A stretch of 64,000 bases of DNA from Mycobacterium sp. ITM-2016-00318 (GTDB lineage: Bacteria; Actinomycetota; Actinomycetes; Mycobacteriales; Mycobacteriaceae), in assembly GCF_002968285.2 (NCBI RefSeq), contig NZ_CP134400.1:3658001-3722000 (forward strand), written 5' to 3'. Both the position numbers and the translations under genes were made by a program. Below the pieces are notes generated by a model. That model did no database searches, was not told the DNA's origin, and saw nothing but the letters and a program-made list of their open reading frames with translations. Positions within the stretch are counted from its first letter, which is position 1; each line of letters begins with the position of its first letter. Shown piece after piece: positions 17,512-26,587 of the stretch.

Positions 17512-18636
17512 ATGCCCTCGGGGATGGTCGGCGCTGAGCAGCGCGTAGATTCCGCTGCCGCCGTTGACGATCCACAGATCGAATTGATCGGCGTTCGCAA
17601 AGAATTCGGCGACGGCGCGCATGCGAGGAGCGTGAAGGGCAGAGGTGACCACAGGGTGGTCGCCGTCGAGGGTGCCGACCTGACCGTCGGCGATGGCGAG
17701 CTGTTCGCGATCCTCGGGCCGTCCGGATCCGGTAAGACCACCGTCCTGCGCATGATCGCCGGGTTCGAGCAGCCGACGGCGGGCACGATCCGTCTCGGCG
17801 GCATCGACGTGACCGCGCTGCCCGCGCGGCGTCGCGACGTCAACACCGTCTTCCAGGAATACGCGCTGTTCCCTCACATGACCGTCGCGCAGAACGTCGA
17901 GTACGGGCTGAAGGTCAAGGGGGTGCCGCGCGAGGAACGCCGCAGGCGTACCTCCGACGCACTCGACATGGTCCGCCTGAGCGGTGAAGCGTCGCGCAAG
18001 CCTACGCAGCTGTCGGGTGGTCAACGCCAACGAGTTGCGTTGGCGCGCGCGCTCGTCGGACGGCCACGGGTGCTGTTGCTCGACGAACCGCTCGGCGCGC
18101 TCGATCTCAAGCTTCGCGAACAGATGCAGATCGAACTGAAGGAGATTCAGCGCGAGGTCGGCATCACGTTCGTCATCGTGACCCACGACCAGGATGAGGC
18201 GCTGACTCTGTGCGACCGGCTGGCGGTGTTCAACAACGGCCGCATCGAACAGGTCGGCAAGGCGCGCGACGTCTACGAAAGCCCGGCCAACCGGTTCGTC
18301 GCCGACTTCGTCGGGACCTCCAATGTGCTCGACGGCGCCGCGGCCGAAGCACTTGTCGGCCGCGCAGGGACATTCGTCGTGCGGCCGGAACGGATCGCGG
18401 TCTTCGCGCCGGGCACCGATCCCGTGCAAGGCGTGCGAACTGCGGACGCCACCGTGCTCGAGGTCATCTACGCCGGACCGACCACGAAGATCGCCGCGAC
18501 GACGTCAAACGGAGTCACACTCACCGCCACCGTGCTGACCGCCAGCACCTGGCTGCCGTCGGATCTGGAGCACGGCACGCCAATCACGTTGGCGTGGCCG
18601 GAAAAAGCCCTTCACCAACTGTCGGACGAGGAGTAG
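17512..18636 (+). CDS. potA: polyamine-type ABC transporter ATPase
   Basis: A 374-residue ATP-binding subunit of a PotABCD-like spermidine/putrescine importer; it powers transport at the inner face of the membrane. Walker A GPSGSGKT lies at 69-76, then Q-loop [11 protein letters not shown], signature [14 protein letters not shown], Walker [13 protein letters not shown] and switch THDQDEA; a C-terminal TOBE domain (RPERIAVF ...) follows. Residues about 34-48 ([15 protein letters not shown]) interrupt the first strand, where homologues run straight from EFG to VVAV, and are encoded by the dispersed 15-bp repeat and its tail. First gene of a four-gene operon; potD starts 3 bases after its stop codon. 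The start is likely 17512, but 17524 is possible. Confidence 0.92.
   Translation: MPSGMVGAEQRVDSAAAVDDPQIELIGVRKEFGDGAHARSVKGRGDHRVVAVEGADLTVGDGELFAILGPSGSGKTTVLRMIAGFEQPTAGTIRLGGIDVTALPARRRDVNTVFQEYALFPHMTVAQNVEYGLKVKGVPREERRRRTSDALDMVRLSGEASRKPTQLSGGQRQRVALARALVGRPRVLLLDEPLGALDLKLREQMQIELKEIQREVGITFVIVTHDQDEALTLCDRLAVFNNGRIEQVGKARDVYESPANRFVADFVGTSNVLDGAAAEALVGRAGTFVVRPERIAVFAPGTDPVQGVRTADATVLEVIYAGPTTKIAATTSNGVTLTATVLTASTWLPSDLEHGTPITLAWPEKALHQLSDEE
17617..17631 (+). repeat. 15-bp core repeat GCGCATGCGAGGAGC inside potA
   Basis: This copy encodes Ala-His-Ala-Arg-Ser in frame near the start of the ATPase. Downstream similarity to the epoxide hydrolase repeat continues: over 27 bases (17618-17644) about 22 match the 27-bp unit located some 450 bases upstream. 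The insertion sits in a surface loop before the Walker A strand. Confidence 0.6.
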
Positions 18637-18638
18637 CC

Positions 18639-19826
18639 ATGAAAGCAACGGTTCGGATGGGTTTGCTGCTCGGCGCGTGCGCGGCGCTGATCGTGGGATG
18701 CTCCGGCTCCGAGGAGTCAGGAGAGTCGGGCGAATCCCCTCCCAAAATGGAGGCGCTGAGCGCCCTCGGCGACGTCGAAGGCGAACTGAATCTGATCGCG
18801 TGGGCCGGCTACGCCGAGGACGGCTCCAACGACAAGGCCGTCGACTGGGTGACCCCGTTCGAGAAGAAGACCGGGTGTCAGGTGAACGTCAAGCTGGGCA
18901 ATACATCTGACGAGATGGTGCAGCTGATGCGCACCGGGCAGTACGACGGCGTCTCGGCATCCGGCGATGCGACGCTGCGGCTGATCTACGCAGGCGACGT
19001 CGCTCCGGTGAACACGGATCTGGTGCCGAATTATGCGACCATCTCCGACTTCCTCAAGGACAAGTCGTGGAACTCCGTCGACGGCCAGATGTACGGCGTC
19101 CCGCACGGCTGGGGCGCCAACTTGTTGATGTACAACCTCGATGTCGTCCGTGACGCGCCGAACTCGTGGGGCGCGGTGTTCGACGGCGCCGACAAGTACA
19201 AGGGCAAGGTGACCGCCTACGACTCCCCTATCTACATCGCCGACGCGGCACTCTATCTGTCGAAGTCCAAGCCGGAGTTGGGTATCAAGGATCCCTATTC
19301 GCTGACCCCGGAACAGTTGGATGCGGCAGTCGATCTGCTCAAGAAGCAGCGGGAGAACATCAGCGAGTACTGGTCGGACTACACCAAGGAGGTGCAGGCG
19401 TTCGAGTCCGGCACATCGGTCATCGGCACCACCTGGCAGGTGATCGCGAACCTTATCGGCACCGACAACAAGGTTCAGGTAAACACCGTGCTGCCGAAGG
19501 AGGGCGCCACCGGTTGGTCGGACACCTGGATGGTCGGCGCGAAGGCCGCGCATCCCAACTGCATGTACAAGTGGATGGACTGGATCACCTCTCCGGAGAT
19601 CAACGCGCAGGTGGCCGAGTACTTCGGTGAGGCACCGGGTCAGACGAAGGCGTGCGACTTCACCACCGAGAAGGACTTCTGCGACATCTTCCACGCGACG
19701 GACGCCGACTACGCCGCCCAGATCCACTACTGGACGACGCCACAGAAGCAGTGCGTCGACGGCAGCGGCGACAACTGCACGACCTACGACGAGTGGGTCA
19801 CCAAGTGGCAGCAGATCAAGGGGTAA
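18639..19826 (+). CDS. potD: polyamine-type ABC transporter substrate-binding lipoprotein
   Basis: A 395-residue periplasmic-type binding protein anchored as a lipoprotein. The signal peptide MKATVRMGLLLGACAALIVG is followed by the lipidated Cys21 (LIVGC). The mature protein has the PotD/PotF-like fold: LNLIAWAGYAEDG, MRTGQYDGVSASGD, VPHGWGANLLMYN, WQVIANLIG. The C-terminus holds several cysteines (CDFTTEKDFC, CVDGSGDNC) that may form disulfides. The ATG at 18639 follows GAGGAG. It presents the substrate to the permeases encoded next. The exact ligand (putrescine, spermidine or another amine) cannot be read from the sequence. Confidence 0.92.
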   Translation: MKATVRMGLLLGACAALIVGCSGSEESGESGESPPKMEALSALGDVEGELNLIAWAGYAEDGSNDKAVDWVTPFEKKTGCQVNVKLGNTSDEMVQLMRTGQYDGVSASGDATLRLIYAGDVAPVNTDLVPNYATISDFLKDKSWNSVDGQMYGVPHGWGANLLMYNLDVVRDAPNSWGAVFDGADKYKGKVTAYDSPIYIADAALYLSKSKPELGIKDPYSLTPEQLDAAVDLLKKQRENISEYWSDYTKEVQAFESGTSVIGTTWQVIANLIGTDNKVQVNTVLPKEGATGWSDTWMVGAKAAHPNCMYKWMDWITSPEINAQVAEYFGEAPGQTKACDFTTEKDFCDIFHATDADYAAQIHYWTTPQKQCVDGSGDNCTTYDEWVTKWQQIKG

Positions 19827-19846
19827 TCGAAGCCGGCCCGATTTCG

Positions 19847-20674
19847 GTGTCCGCGAGGCGTCGGATCGGGCTGGCTTTCCTCCTGGTCCCGCCGATGGCG
19901 TGGCTTGTCCTGGCATATCTGGGATCGCTTGCGGTGCTTCTGGTCTCCGCGTTCTGGGGTACCAACAGCTTCACCGGCAAGGTGGTGCACAAGTTCACCA
20001 CCCACAACATCGTGGCTGCATTCACCGATTCCGTGTTCCGGCTCGTCACGCTTCGCACGATCGGCGTGGCGCTACTCGTCACGGTGATCTGCATCGCGCT
20101 GGCGGTGCCATTGGCGCTCTACATGGCGAAGGTGGCCTCATCGCGGATGCGGGTACTGCTCGTGATCGCGGTGACGACGCCGCTGTGGGCCAGCTATCTG
20201 GTCAAGGCGTACGCATGGCGGATGCTTCTGTCGCCGGAGGGTCCGCTGGCCTGGGCGGGCGGCAACACACCGGGTTACGGGCTCACGGCGACGGTGATCA
20301 CCCTGACGTATTTATGGCTGCCGTACATGATCATCCCGGTGTTCGCGGCGTTCGACCGCGTGCCCGACTCGCTGATCGACGCCAGCTCGGACCTCGGCGC
20401 TTCCGACCTGTCGACGGTGCGGATGGTGATGGCGCCGTTAGTCTTTCCCGGTATCGCAGCCGGCTCGATATTCACTTTCTCGCTCTCGCTCGGCGACTAC
20501 ATCGCGGTGACGATCGTCGGCGGCAAGATGCAGCTGCTCGGCAATGTCATCTACGGTCAATTGGTAACCGCGAACAATCAGCCGCTTGCCGCTGCGCTGT
20601 CGATCATTCCGCTGGCGGCGATCATCCTGTATCTGTTGGCGATGCGCCGCACCGGCGCATTGGAGAACGTCTGA
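19847..20674 (+). CDS. potB: polyamine-type ABC transporter permease (PotB-like)
   Basis: A 275-residue inner-membrane permease with about six transmembrane helices. The BPD_transp_1 EAA loop, which docks on the ATPase, is visible at DASSDLGASDLSTVRMVMAPLV. The first helix is LAFLLVPPMAWLVLAYLGSL. The start is taken as GTG at 19847 (VSARRRIG), 20 bases after potD; no strong ribosome binding site is visible, so translation may depend on coupling. The stop codon overlaps the potC start codon by one base. Confidence 0.88.
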   Translation: MSARRRIGLAFLLVPPMAWLVLAYLGSLAVLLVSAFWGTNSFTGKVVHKFTTHNIVAAFTDSVFRLVTLRTIGVALLVTVICIALAVPLALYMAKVASSRMRVLLVIAVTTPLWASYLVKAYAWRMLLSPEGPLAWAGGNTPGYGLTATVITLTYLWLPYMIIPVFAAFDRVPDSLIDASSDLGASDLSTVRMVMAPLVFPGIAAGSIFTFSLSLGDYIAVTIVGGKMQLLGNVIYGQLVTANNQPLAAALSIIPLAAIILYLLAMRRTGALENV

Positions 20675-21474
20675 TGCTGTCGAGCGGCGTGCGAGGCGCG
20701 GTCCGGGCATGGACTGTTCTGATCCTGTTGTTCCTCTATGTTCCGCTGGCTCTTGTGCTTGTCAACGCGTTCAACTCGTCGCGCACCTTCGCGTTCCCGC
20801 CGACCGGCTTCACCGTCCGCTGGTGGGTCACCGCGTGGCACAGCGAAGGCATGTGGAAGTCGCTGGCCAATTCGGTGGTGGTCGGACTCGGGGCGACGGC
20901 GATCGCTCTGGTGCTCGGCACCATGGCCGCGTTCGCGGTGCAGCGCTATCGCTTCTTCGGCCGCGAGGCGTTGAGTCTGCTTGTGGTGCTGCCGATCACG
21001 CTGCCGGGCATCGTCACCGGTATCGCCCTCAATGCGACGTTCACCTCGGCGCTCGGTGTCACACTCGGACTGGCTACGGTCATCATCGGCCATGCCACGT
21101 TCTGCATCGTCATCGTTTTCAACAACACGCAGGCGCGGCTTCGCAGGCTCGGCGCCGACCTGGAGGACGCCTCTGCCGACCTCGGCGCGTCGCCCTGGCA
21201 GACGTTCCGCTACGTGACGTTCCCTCAGATGCGCGGCGCCCTGGTCGCCGGTGCGATCCTGGCGTTCGCACTCAGCTTCGACGAGATCGTGGTGACGACC
21301 TTCACCGCGGGCCCGACCGTGCAGACGCTGCCGATCTGGATCTTCGGGAACCTGTTCCGGCCCAACCAGGCACCCGTCATCAACGTGGTGGCCGCGGCGC
21401 TGACACTGGTGGCGATCATCCCGGTGTGGCTGGCTCAGCGCTTCGGCGGCGATCCCGCGACAACACGGGTGTGA
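20674..21474 (+). CDS. potC: polyamine-type ABC transporter permease (PotC-like)
   Basis: A 266-residue permease with about six transmembrane helices and the EAA loop (DLEDASADLGASPWQTFRYV), pairing with PotB to form the channel. It is the last gene of the potA-potD-potB-potC operon; the ATG overlaps the potB stop codon in TGATG. The stop codon abuts the stop of the convergent MerR-type regulator gene with no spacer. Confidence 0.92.
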   Translation: MLSSGVRGAVRAWTVLILLFLYVPLALVLVNAFNSSRTFAFPPTGFTVRWWVTAWHSEGMWKSLANSVVVGLGATAIALVLGTMAAFAVQRYRFFGREALSLLVVLPITLPGIVTGIALNATFTSALGVTLGLATVIIGHATFCIVIVFNNTQARLRRLGADLEDASADLGASPWQTFRYVTFPQMRGALVAGAILAFALSFDEIVVTTFTAGPTVQTLPIWIFGNLFRPNQAPVINVVAAALTLVAIIPVWLAQRFGGDPATTRV

Positions 21475-22260
21475 TCAGGAATCCGCCGGCTTCCACTGGC
21501 CGCGAGCCACGATCGCAGTGGCGTAATTCGAGACGGCCGACACCATGTGCCGCTGCAGCCCCTGGTCGAGCAGATGGGTGACAATTGCGATTCCGAGATC
21601 GCGGTAGTCGTCGATGAGCCCGGCCACGTCGTCCAGCTCTTCCGGGTTGGGCACATACCCGGCGCCGTAACGAGCGGCGATGGCGTCCTCCAAGGCTGCG
21701 ACCAGAACCGCTGACAGCTCGTCGATTGTCCCGCCGGCCGATTCGACCACTCGCAGGATCATCCGAACGTACGAGAGCTGATCGGCAGACCGCGTGACGA
21801 TCTCGGCCATCGCCGGATGGGTGAGAGACATCGAGTCCTCGACGAGTTCGGCGAGTCCATACGACAGCAGCCGCTGAGCTTCGTCGCAGTCGGGATCGAG
21901 ATCGAGGGCTGCCGCCGCGGGCCGACCGTCCTCCCCCCCGCCACCGAGGATCGCCTGCTGGACACCCAGAATGGCGGCGAGGTCGTGGCCCTCCCTCATG
22001 CGGGCGAAGAACTCAGCGATGTGCGCGCTGTTGAACCCCTTGCGAAGCAGCTGATTGATCGTCTTCAGCTGGGACAGGTGGTAGTCGTCGTAGAAGGCCG
22101 AGCGCCCCTGTCGCCGAGGCGGGTCGAGCAGGCCGCGTTCGCGGTAGGCGCGGATATTGCGTGAGCTGACGCCCGAGATCCGCGCGAGGTCGTCCAGCCG
22201 GTACTCAGCCAAGCCTGCGCACCAGTCGTCGCCGGGAACAGCTACCTCGCATGCGGACAC
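21475..22260 (-). CDS. MerR-family transcriptional regulator
   Basis: A 261-residue regulator. A MerR-type winged helix-turn-helix spans about residues 19-88 (YRLDDLARISGVSSRNIRAYRERGLLDPPRR, then YDDYHLSQLKTINQLL), followed by a long helical ligand-sensing region without the Cys pattern of metal sensors. The GTG at 22260 is the furthest start; an internal start near the HTH is possible because the first 18 residues look non-conserved. It is convergent with the pot operon and divergent from the MFS gene across a 290-base region holding a GTGA-N6-TCAC palindrome, so the MFS gene is its more likely target. Confidence 0.85.
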   Translation of the reverse strand: MSACEVAVPGDDWCAGLAEYRLDDLARISGVSSRNIRAYRERGLLDPPRRQGRSAFYDDYHLSQLKTINQLLRKGFNSAHIAEFFARMREGHDLAAILGVQQAILGGGGEDGRPAAAALDLDPDCDEAQRLLSYGLAELVEDSMSLTHPAMAEIVTRSADQLSYVRMILRVVESAGGTIDELSAVLVAALEDAIAARYGAGYVPNPEELDDVAGLIDDYRDLGIAIVTHLLDQGLQRHMVSAVSNYATAIVARGQWKPADS

Positions 22261-22362
22261 TCTAATCCCCCCGTGGCGTTTTCGAGCGAATTCGCGGCGT
22301 ACTCAAGTACGACGTCACGGTTAGCTTAATCATGGGCGATTATCTGGCCCTATGTCGCGTAA

Positions 22363-22376
22363 GTGATCTAGATCAC
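22363..22376. promoter_or_regulatory. perfect palindrome GTGATCTAGATCAC
   Basis: A 14-bp perfect palindrome in the divergent region between the MerR and MFS genes. It matches the core of the CRP-family consensus (GTGA-N6-TCAC), which Rv3676/CRP of M. tuberculosis recognises. It could instead be the MerR protein's own operator, although MerR sites usually lie between -35 and -10. Position: 103 bases from the regulator start codon and 174 from the MFS start codon. Confidence 0.45.
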
Positions 22377-22550
22377 CACACCGCTATGCAAATCCAGCCA
22401 ACTTCTAGCCGGGCTCCGCAAGCTATTCCCGCGCAGCGGGTGAGTGATCTCACCGGCAATGAAGTGGCACGTCTCTGGCCTGCTACGGGAACATGAAGCG
22501 GTCAGTCATTACGACAAAAGCCACCGAGTTCGTTAAAAGGAGTTCTGCGC

Positions 22551-23828
22551 GTGCGTCCATGGATCGTGTGGGCCACCGGACTCCTGGCATACATCGTCGC
22601 CGTTCTCGACCGCACCACGTTGGGCGTTTCCGGCCTCGAGGCCGCCGACCGCTTCACCGCCAGCCCAAGCGTGCTGTCGTCGTTCGTGGTGCTGCAGATC
22701 GTGGTGTACGCGTGCGCCCAGGTGCCCGCAGGGCTGCTGCTGGACCGCTTCGGGTCGAAGGCACTCATCATTTCCGGTGCCACCGTGATGGCGGCGGGCC
22801 AACTGACGCTCGCGTTCACCGAATCGCTGCCAGTGGCCATCGCGGCGCGCGCCGTGGTTGGACTCGGCGATGCGGTCACGTTCATCTCGGTGCTGCGGCT
22901 GGTGCCGCACTGGTTCCGGCCCCATCAGGTGCCGTTGGTGACGCAGCTGACCGGCATCTGCGGCCAACTCGGGCAAGTGCTTTCGGCGGTTCCGTTTCTC
23001 GCGCTGCTCGCAGGTCACGGCTGGACCACCGCGTACCTGTCAGTGGTGGCTCTCGGCGTGCTTTCGATCGCGCTGACTCTGGCGTTGGTCAAGAACACCC
23101 CGAACGGGCCGGTGGAGGACCCGCCTTCCCACTCGATCGGCGAAGTGTGGGCCAGCGTCAAAACCGTTTGGCTTCGGCCGGGAACACGGCTCGGCTTCTT
23201 CACCCATATGGGCACCCAGTTCTCGGTGACCGCCTTCGCGCTGATGTGGGGGCTGCCATACCTCACCGTCGGACAGGGGCTGTCTGTGCATGTAGCGGGC
23301 ACCTTGCTGAGCCTGTCGGTGGTCGCGGCCATCGGTGCGGGCATCGTTATCGGCATCTTCACCGGACGCAAGCCGCACAGGCGGTCACGTCTCGTGCTGG
23401 CGATCATCGCGAGCAACGCCGCGATATGGACGGTCGTGCTGGCGCTGCCGTCCGCTGCGCCACTCTGGCTGCTGACGATGCTCGTCGTGATCATCTCGAT
23501 CGGCGGCCCAGGTTCGATGGTGGGCTTCGACTTCGCCCGCACATTCAATCCGAGCGCCACACTCGGCACCGCCCAGGGCATGGTCAACATGGGCGGCTTC
23601 CTGGCCTCGCTGCTGGCGATGCAGGCGATGGGCCTGGTCATCGGCGCGGTGGGCGGCTACTCGTTCGAGTCGTTCCGGTTGGCGTGGACGGTTCAGTACG
23701 CGGTGTGGACGTTGGCGACGATCGGCATATTGATCACCCGCAAGAAGGCCGGAAGGCAGATGCGATCCGAACTAGACCTCTTGGAAGGCTTCGAGCCTCA
23801 TCCACCGGAGCCCGCGCAAGCGCGGTAG
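22551..23828 (+). CDS. MFS transporter
   Basis: A 425-residue inner-membrane protein with about twelve transmembrane helices. The loop 2-3 signature AGLLLDRFGSK is present, as is a central cytoplasmic loop (NTPNGPVEDPPSHSIGEVW). The length and organisation fit the nitrate/sugar-phosphate-like or metabolite MFS families; the substrate is unknown. The GTG at 22551 has AAAAGGAG upstream. The gene is divergent from a MerR regulator that may control it. The stop codon lies just before the convergent ChaB-like gene. Confidence 0.88.
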   Translation: MRPWIVWATGLLAYIVAVLDRTTLGVSGLEAADRFTASPSVLSSFVVLQIVVYACAQVPAGLLLDRFGSKALIISGATVMAAGQLTLAFTESLPVAIAARAVVGLGDAVTFISVLRLVPHWFRPHQVPLVTQLTGICGQLGQVLSAVPFLALLAGHGWTTAYLSVVALGVLSIALTLALVKNTPNGPVEDPPSHSIGEVWASVKTVWLRPGTRLGFFTHMGTQFSVTAFALMWGLPYLTVGQGLSVHVAGTLLSLSVVAAIGAGIVIGIFTGRKPHRRSRLVLAIIASNAAIWTVVLALPSAAPLWLLTMLVVIISIGGPGSMVGFDFARTFNPSATLGTAQGMVNMGGFLASLLAMQAMGLVIGAVGGYSFESFRLAWTVQYAVWTLATIGILITRKKAGRQMRSELDLLEGFEPHPPEPAQAR

Positions 23829-23832
23829 CGCC

Positions 23833-24252
23833 TCACCTGTTGCGGTCGCTGACCCGACGGTTGGCCTTCTTGATCGCGTCGACCAGTTCTTCTTTGGTCA
23901 TCGTCGAGCGCCCCGAGACCTCCAGTCGCCGAGCCACTTCCATCAGGTGCTTCTTCGACGCGTTCGCGTCCACACCCTCCGCCGACGACCCCGAGGGGTT
24001 CGGCCCGCCGCTGCGCGCCCGCGAATCCGATGGCCCCTTCTCGTCCTTGGCTTCCCAATGGTCGCCGACCTTCTCGTAGCTGTGCTTCAACGCGCTGTAG
24101 GCGACGCGGTGCGCACGTTCGCCTTCGCCGTACTGATCGGCTGCGGCGTCATGTGCTTTCGCGAACGTCCGCTGCGCCTTGGCGGGCGACTTCTTCAGTG
24201 TGCTCGGCATTTCGCTCTTCTTGGCGGTGCCGCGTGAGGTCGTCTTCGGCAT
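23833..24252 (-). CDS. ChaB-like protein with C-terminal Rho-N/SAP-type motif
   Basis: A 139-residue very polar protein. Residues about 13-75 are ChaB-like (MPSTLKKSPAKAQRTFAKAH, then AHRVAYSALKHSYEKVGDHW). The C-terminal 40 residues (SKKHLMEVARRLEVSG, MTKEELVDAIKKANRR) resemble the Rho N-terminal/SAP-like helix pair, which suggests nucleic-acid binding. Actinobacterial proteins of this build are stress-linked, but no reaction is known. The start at 24252 follows GAAGGAG. The frame runs open far upstream because it lies opposite the LtrA gene; that extension is not coding. Confidence 0.85.
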   Translation of the reverse strand: MPKTTSRGTAKKSEMPSTLKKSPAKAQRTFAKAHDAAADQYGEGERAHRVAYSALKHSYEKVGDHWEAKDEKGPSDSRARSGGPNPSGSSAEGVDANASKKHLMEVARRLEVSGRSTMTKEELVDAIKKANRRVSDRNR

Positions 24253-24413
24253 GTCGTGCTCCTTCGTCAACTGAAGGGAGTAACGCCGCCGAAGTCGCGA
24301 TGGATGTTCGACAGTCCCCAACAAATGAACGGCGGCCGCTTCTTGACCTGACCCCTCGGGTCCTCGCCATCGCGAGGCTGTGGTGCCGCTCACAACCACG
24401 CGACTTCGGACGG

Positions 24414-25703
24414 CTACGTATGGGACTTGCCCGAGTCGCCGTCCGCTAAACGCGCCTCGATTGCTCGGTCGGCGTGCCGATAACCACGCACTTCGTAGCC
24501 GATGACGCTGACTGCGGGCGCCAGCATGACGATCAGAAGGGCGTTGGCCATCGACATCCCTCTGCCGACCATGATCACCGCCGCTACAAGTACCGCCGTG
24601 GTGAGCACGAGCAGCAGCACATTGAACGCGCTCTGCGTGCCCATTAACAATATGTAGAGCACGTAGACCACCGCGATGTAGATGCCGACCGGTATCGCGA
24701 CGGCCAGCACCGTGCTCACCGCGTCCAGCTTCGAATGATGCTCGACGTAATAGGCGGCGGCGTGCAATCCGGCACCCGTCGCCACGATCGCTCCGAACAC
24801 GATCAGGTGCAGATAGCCGAACCGAAAAGAGAGCTCGCGACGGGCCTGCAGCAGTCGCGACTGCGGAACGATGAAATACACCCACCACATTCCGAAGGTC
24901 AGGCCCGTGCCTGCCACCGCGACCAGCACGGCGGCCACCGTCCAACCCTGCGACGAGACGACGGCGGACAGCGACGCCACGGTGCCAACAACACCCTCGC
25001 CGAGCGCGATGATGGTCAGCAGCGAATAGCGTTCGGCGATGTGATGCGCGTGCCACGGCGTACCGCCCATGCGCCGTTCGGCCAGAAACGGCCCGAACAT
25101 CTCGAGGACCACCAACAGACCCGCCCATGCGAACGTCGCCACGATCGATGTGCTGACCGGGATCATCGCGATCCAGCCGATTTGCGCGACGGTGACGACG
25201 GTCGCGTACGTCAGGCAGGCAGAGCGCCGCTGCGGGTCCTGCTTGGCCGCGCGTAACCACTGCGCCACCAATGCGATTCGCATCACCACGTAGCCAGCCA
25301 CCATCACCCGGTTCTCGACGTGGCCGCCCTCGGCCATCGACGTGTACATCTCGGGCAGCCCTAGGGCGAGGATGATGACGCCAACCATCTGCAGCATCGT
25401 CAACAGGCGGTACACCCAGTCGTCGGTGTCGTAGGCCGACGCGAACCAGCTGAAGTTGATCCACGCCCAGCAGATGGAGAACGTCGCGAAGACGAACGCC
25501 GCCAACCCGGCACCCACGTGACCCTCGGCGAGTTGATGAGCGAACTCGGAGGCGGCGATGCCGAAGCCGATCACGAACGTGAGGTCGAACAACAACTCCA
25601 GCGGTGTGGCCGCCCGGTGCGACTCGTCCGGGTCGCGGCCTGACATCCTGCGAATCCGATGCACCTCGACCCGCTGGGTGTGTTGCGGCTCAACCTCACT
25701 CAT
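24414..25703 (-). CDS. low-temperature-requirement A (LtrA) family membrane protein
   Basis: A 429-residue membrane protein with about ten to twelve transmembrane helices. The LtrA hallmark ATPLELLFDLTFVIGF lies at about residues 32-47, followed by AERYSLLTIIALGEGVVG (the conserved ERxxLLxxIxLGE motif) near the middle. The family is widespread in actinobacteria; the molecular role is unknown. The ATG at 25703 (MSEVEPQ) is preferred over upstream in-frame codons. It is divergent from the SARP-like gene. Confidence 0.88.
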   Translation of the reverse strand: MSEVEPQHTQRVEVHRIRRMSGRDPDESHRAATPLELLFDLTFVIGFGIAASEFAHQLAEGHVGAGLAAFVFATFSICWAWINFSWFASAYDTDDWVYRLLTMLQMVGVIILALGLPEMYTSMAEGGHVENRVMVAGYVVMRIALVAQWLRAAKQDPQRRSACLTYATVVTVAQIGWIAMIPVSTSIVATFAWAGLLVVLEMFGPFLAERRMGGTPWHAHHIAERYSLLTIIALGEGVVGTVASLSAVVSSQGWTVAAVLVAVAGTGLTFGMWWVYFIVPQSRLLQARRELSFRFGYLHLIVFGAIVATGAGLHAAAYYVEHHSKLDAVSTVLAVAIPVGIYIAVVYVLYILLMGTQSAFNVLLLVLTTAVLVAAVIMVGRGMSMANALLIVMLAPAVSVIGYEVRGYRHADRAIEARLADGDSGKSHT

Positions 25704-25859
25704 GAACTGCAGAGTGTGCCCAGCCGACGCTGCAGTGTCCAGGCCGCGGCCGTCCAGGCGAAACACCGCAGAGACAGGTAGTCGACTACGCATGCCGTCG
25801 GGCTCCGCGCTTCGCATCATCGACCGCAGAGGCTCATGCGACGCGGAAGGCGGCACGCG

Positions 25860-26366
25860 ATGTCGGAACAGTTCACGGTCACGATGCTCGGTGGCTTCGA
25901 GGTCCACCGCGACGGTCAACTGCTCGACCTACCGCCCTCCTGTCAGCGTCTGGTGGCGCTCGCCGCCCTGAAACGCCGCACGGTCCCCCGCAGCTGGCTG
26001 TGCCGGACGCTGTGGCCGACGGCCCGGCCCGACCGGGCGACGGCGCGGCTGCGCACGACACTGTGGCGACTGCGTCCGATGGGCGCCATGGCTCTGCTCA
26101 CGGTCACCCCGCAGTCGACCGCGATCGGGCCCGATGTCTCGGTGGACTGGTACCAGTCGGTGGATCTCATCGGTGAGCTGCTCGGTCATTCCAAGCCGCG
26201 GGGGCCGGACCATGACGTGGCTGCTGAGCTACTCCCCCTGCTGCGGGAGGGCGCGCTGCTCGACGGCTGGACCGACGACTGGAACGCATACGCCAGGGAA
26301 ACCTACCGTGAGCTGCGACTGAATGCACTCGACGCGCTCGTGGGCCCGCGCGTGCAAAACGGGTAG
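25860..26366 (+). CDS. small SARP/BTAD-like transcriptional regulator
   Basis: A 168-residue protein resembling the N-terminal half of SARP/AfsR regulators: an OmpR-like winged helix (FTVTMLGGFEVHRDGQLLDL, then CQRLVALAALKRRTVPRSWL, LWPTARPDRATARLRTTLWRLR) followed by a short helical segment similar to the start of the BTAD domain. No ATPase or sensor domain follows, so it is a minimal stand-alone form. GGAAGGCGG precedes the ATG at 25860. It is divergent from the LtrA-like gene; its targets are unknown. Confidence 0.75.
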   Translation: MSEQFTVTMLGGFEVHRDGQLLDLPPSCQRLVALAALKRRTVPRSWLCRTLWPTARPDRATARLRTTLWRLRPMGAMALLTVTPQSTAIGPDVSVDWYQSVDLIGELLGHSKPRGPDHDVAAELLPLLREGALLDGWTDDWNAYARETYRELRLNALDALVGPRVQNG

Positions 26367-26454
26367 TCGAATACTCGTGCGTGTCGCTGTGAACAATTCC
26401 TACGCTTTCGTCGTCCAATAGATACACACCGAAAAGAGATCGGGAGAGAGAGCC

Positions 26455-26571
26455 ATGAACGCCCTGCTCGTGACCTGCTTGAGCCTGACGGCGTCACTCG
26501 CCGCGCTCGGCGTGCACGAGTTGCAGGCACGGCTCGAGCGCTGGGATTACGAACGGCACGCCGAGGATTAG
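26455..26571 (+). CDS. 38-residue putative membrane peptide
   Basis: A short ORF of 38 codons: MNALLVTCLSLTASLAALGV, a hydrophobic helix, then a charged tail HELQARLERWDYERHAED. A strong purine-rich ribosome binding site (CGGGAGAGAGAGCC) precedes the ATG, and codon use is GC-rich in third positions, as for real genes here. It lies 16 bases before the F420/FMN split-barrel enzyme gene and may be its leader cistron. It has no known function; the one-helix, charged-tail build suggests a small membrane-associated protein. Confidence 0.65.
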   Translation: MNALLVTCLSLTASLAALGVHELQARLERWDYERHAED

Positions 26572-26587
26572 CACTAACCTCGGTCCA

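Noticed and set aside
22238..22260. Fifth copy of the 15-bp repeat at the MerR start (CCGCATGCGAGGTAGC)
   Set aside because: One substitution plus one inserted base relative to the core and no downstream match; could be chance.
24253..25464. Upstream extension of the ChaB-like reading frame to 543 codons
   Set aside because: The extension lies opposite the LtrA-like gene and encodes arginine-rich sequence without similarity; the ATG at 24252 has a good ribosome binding site.
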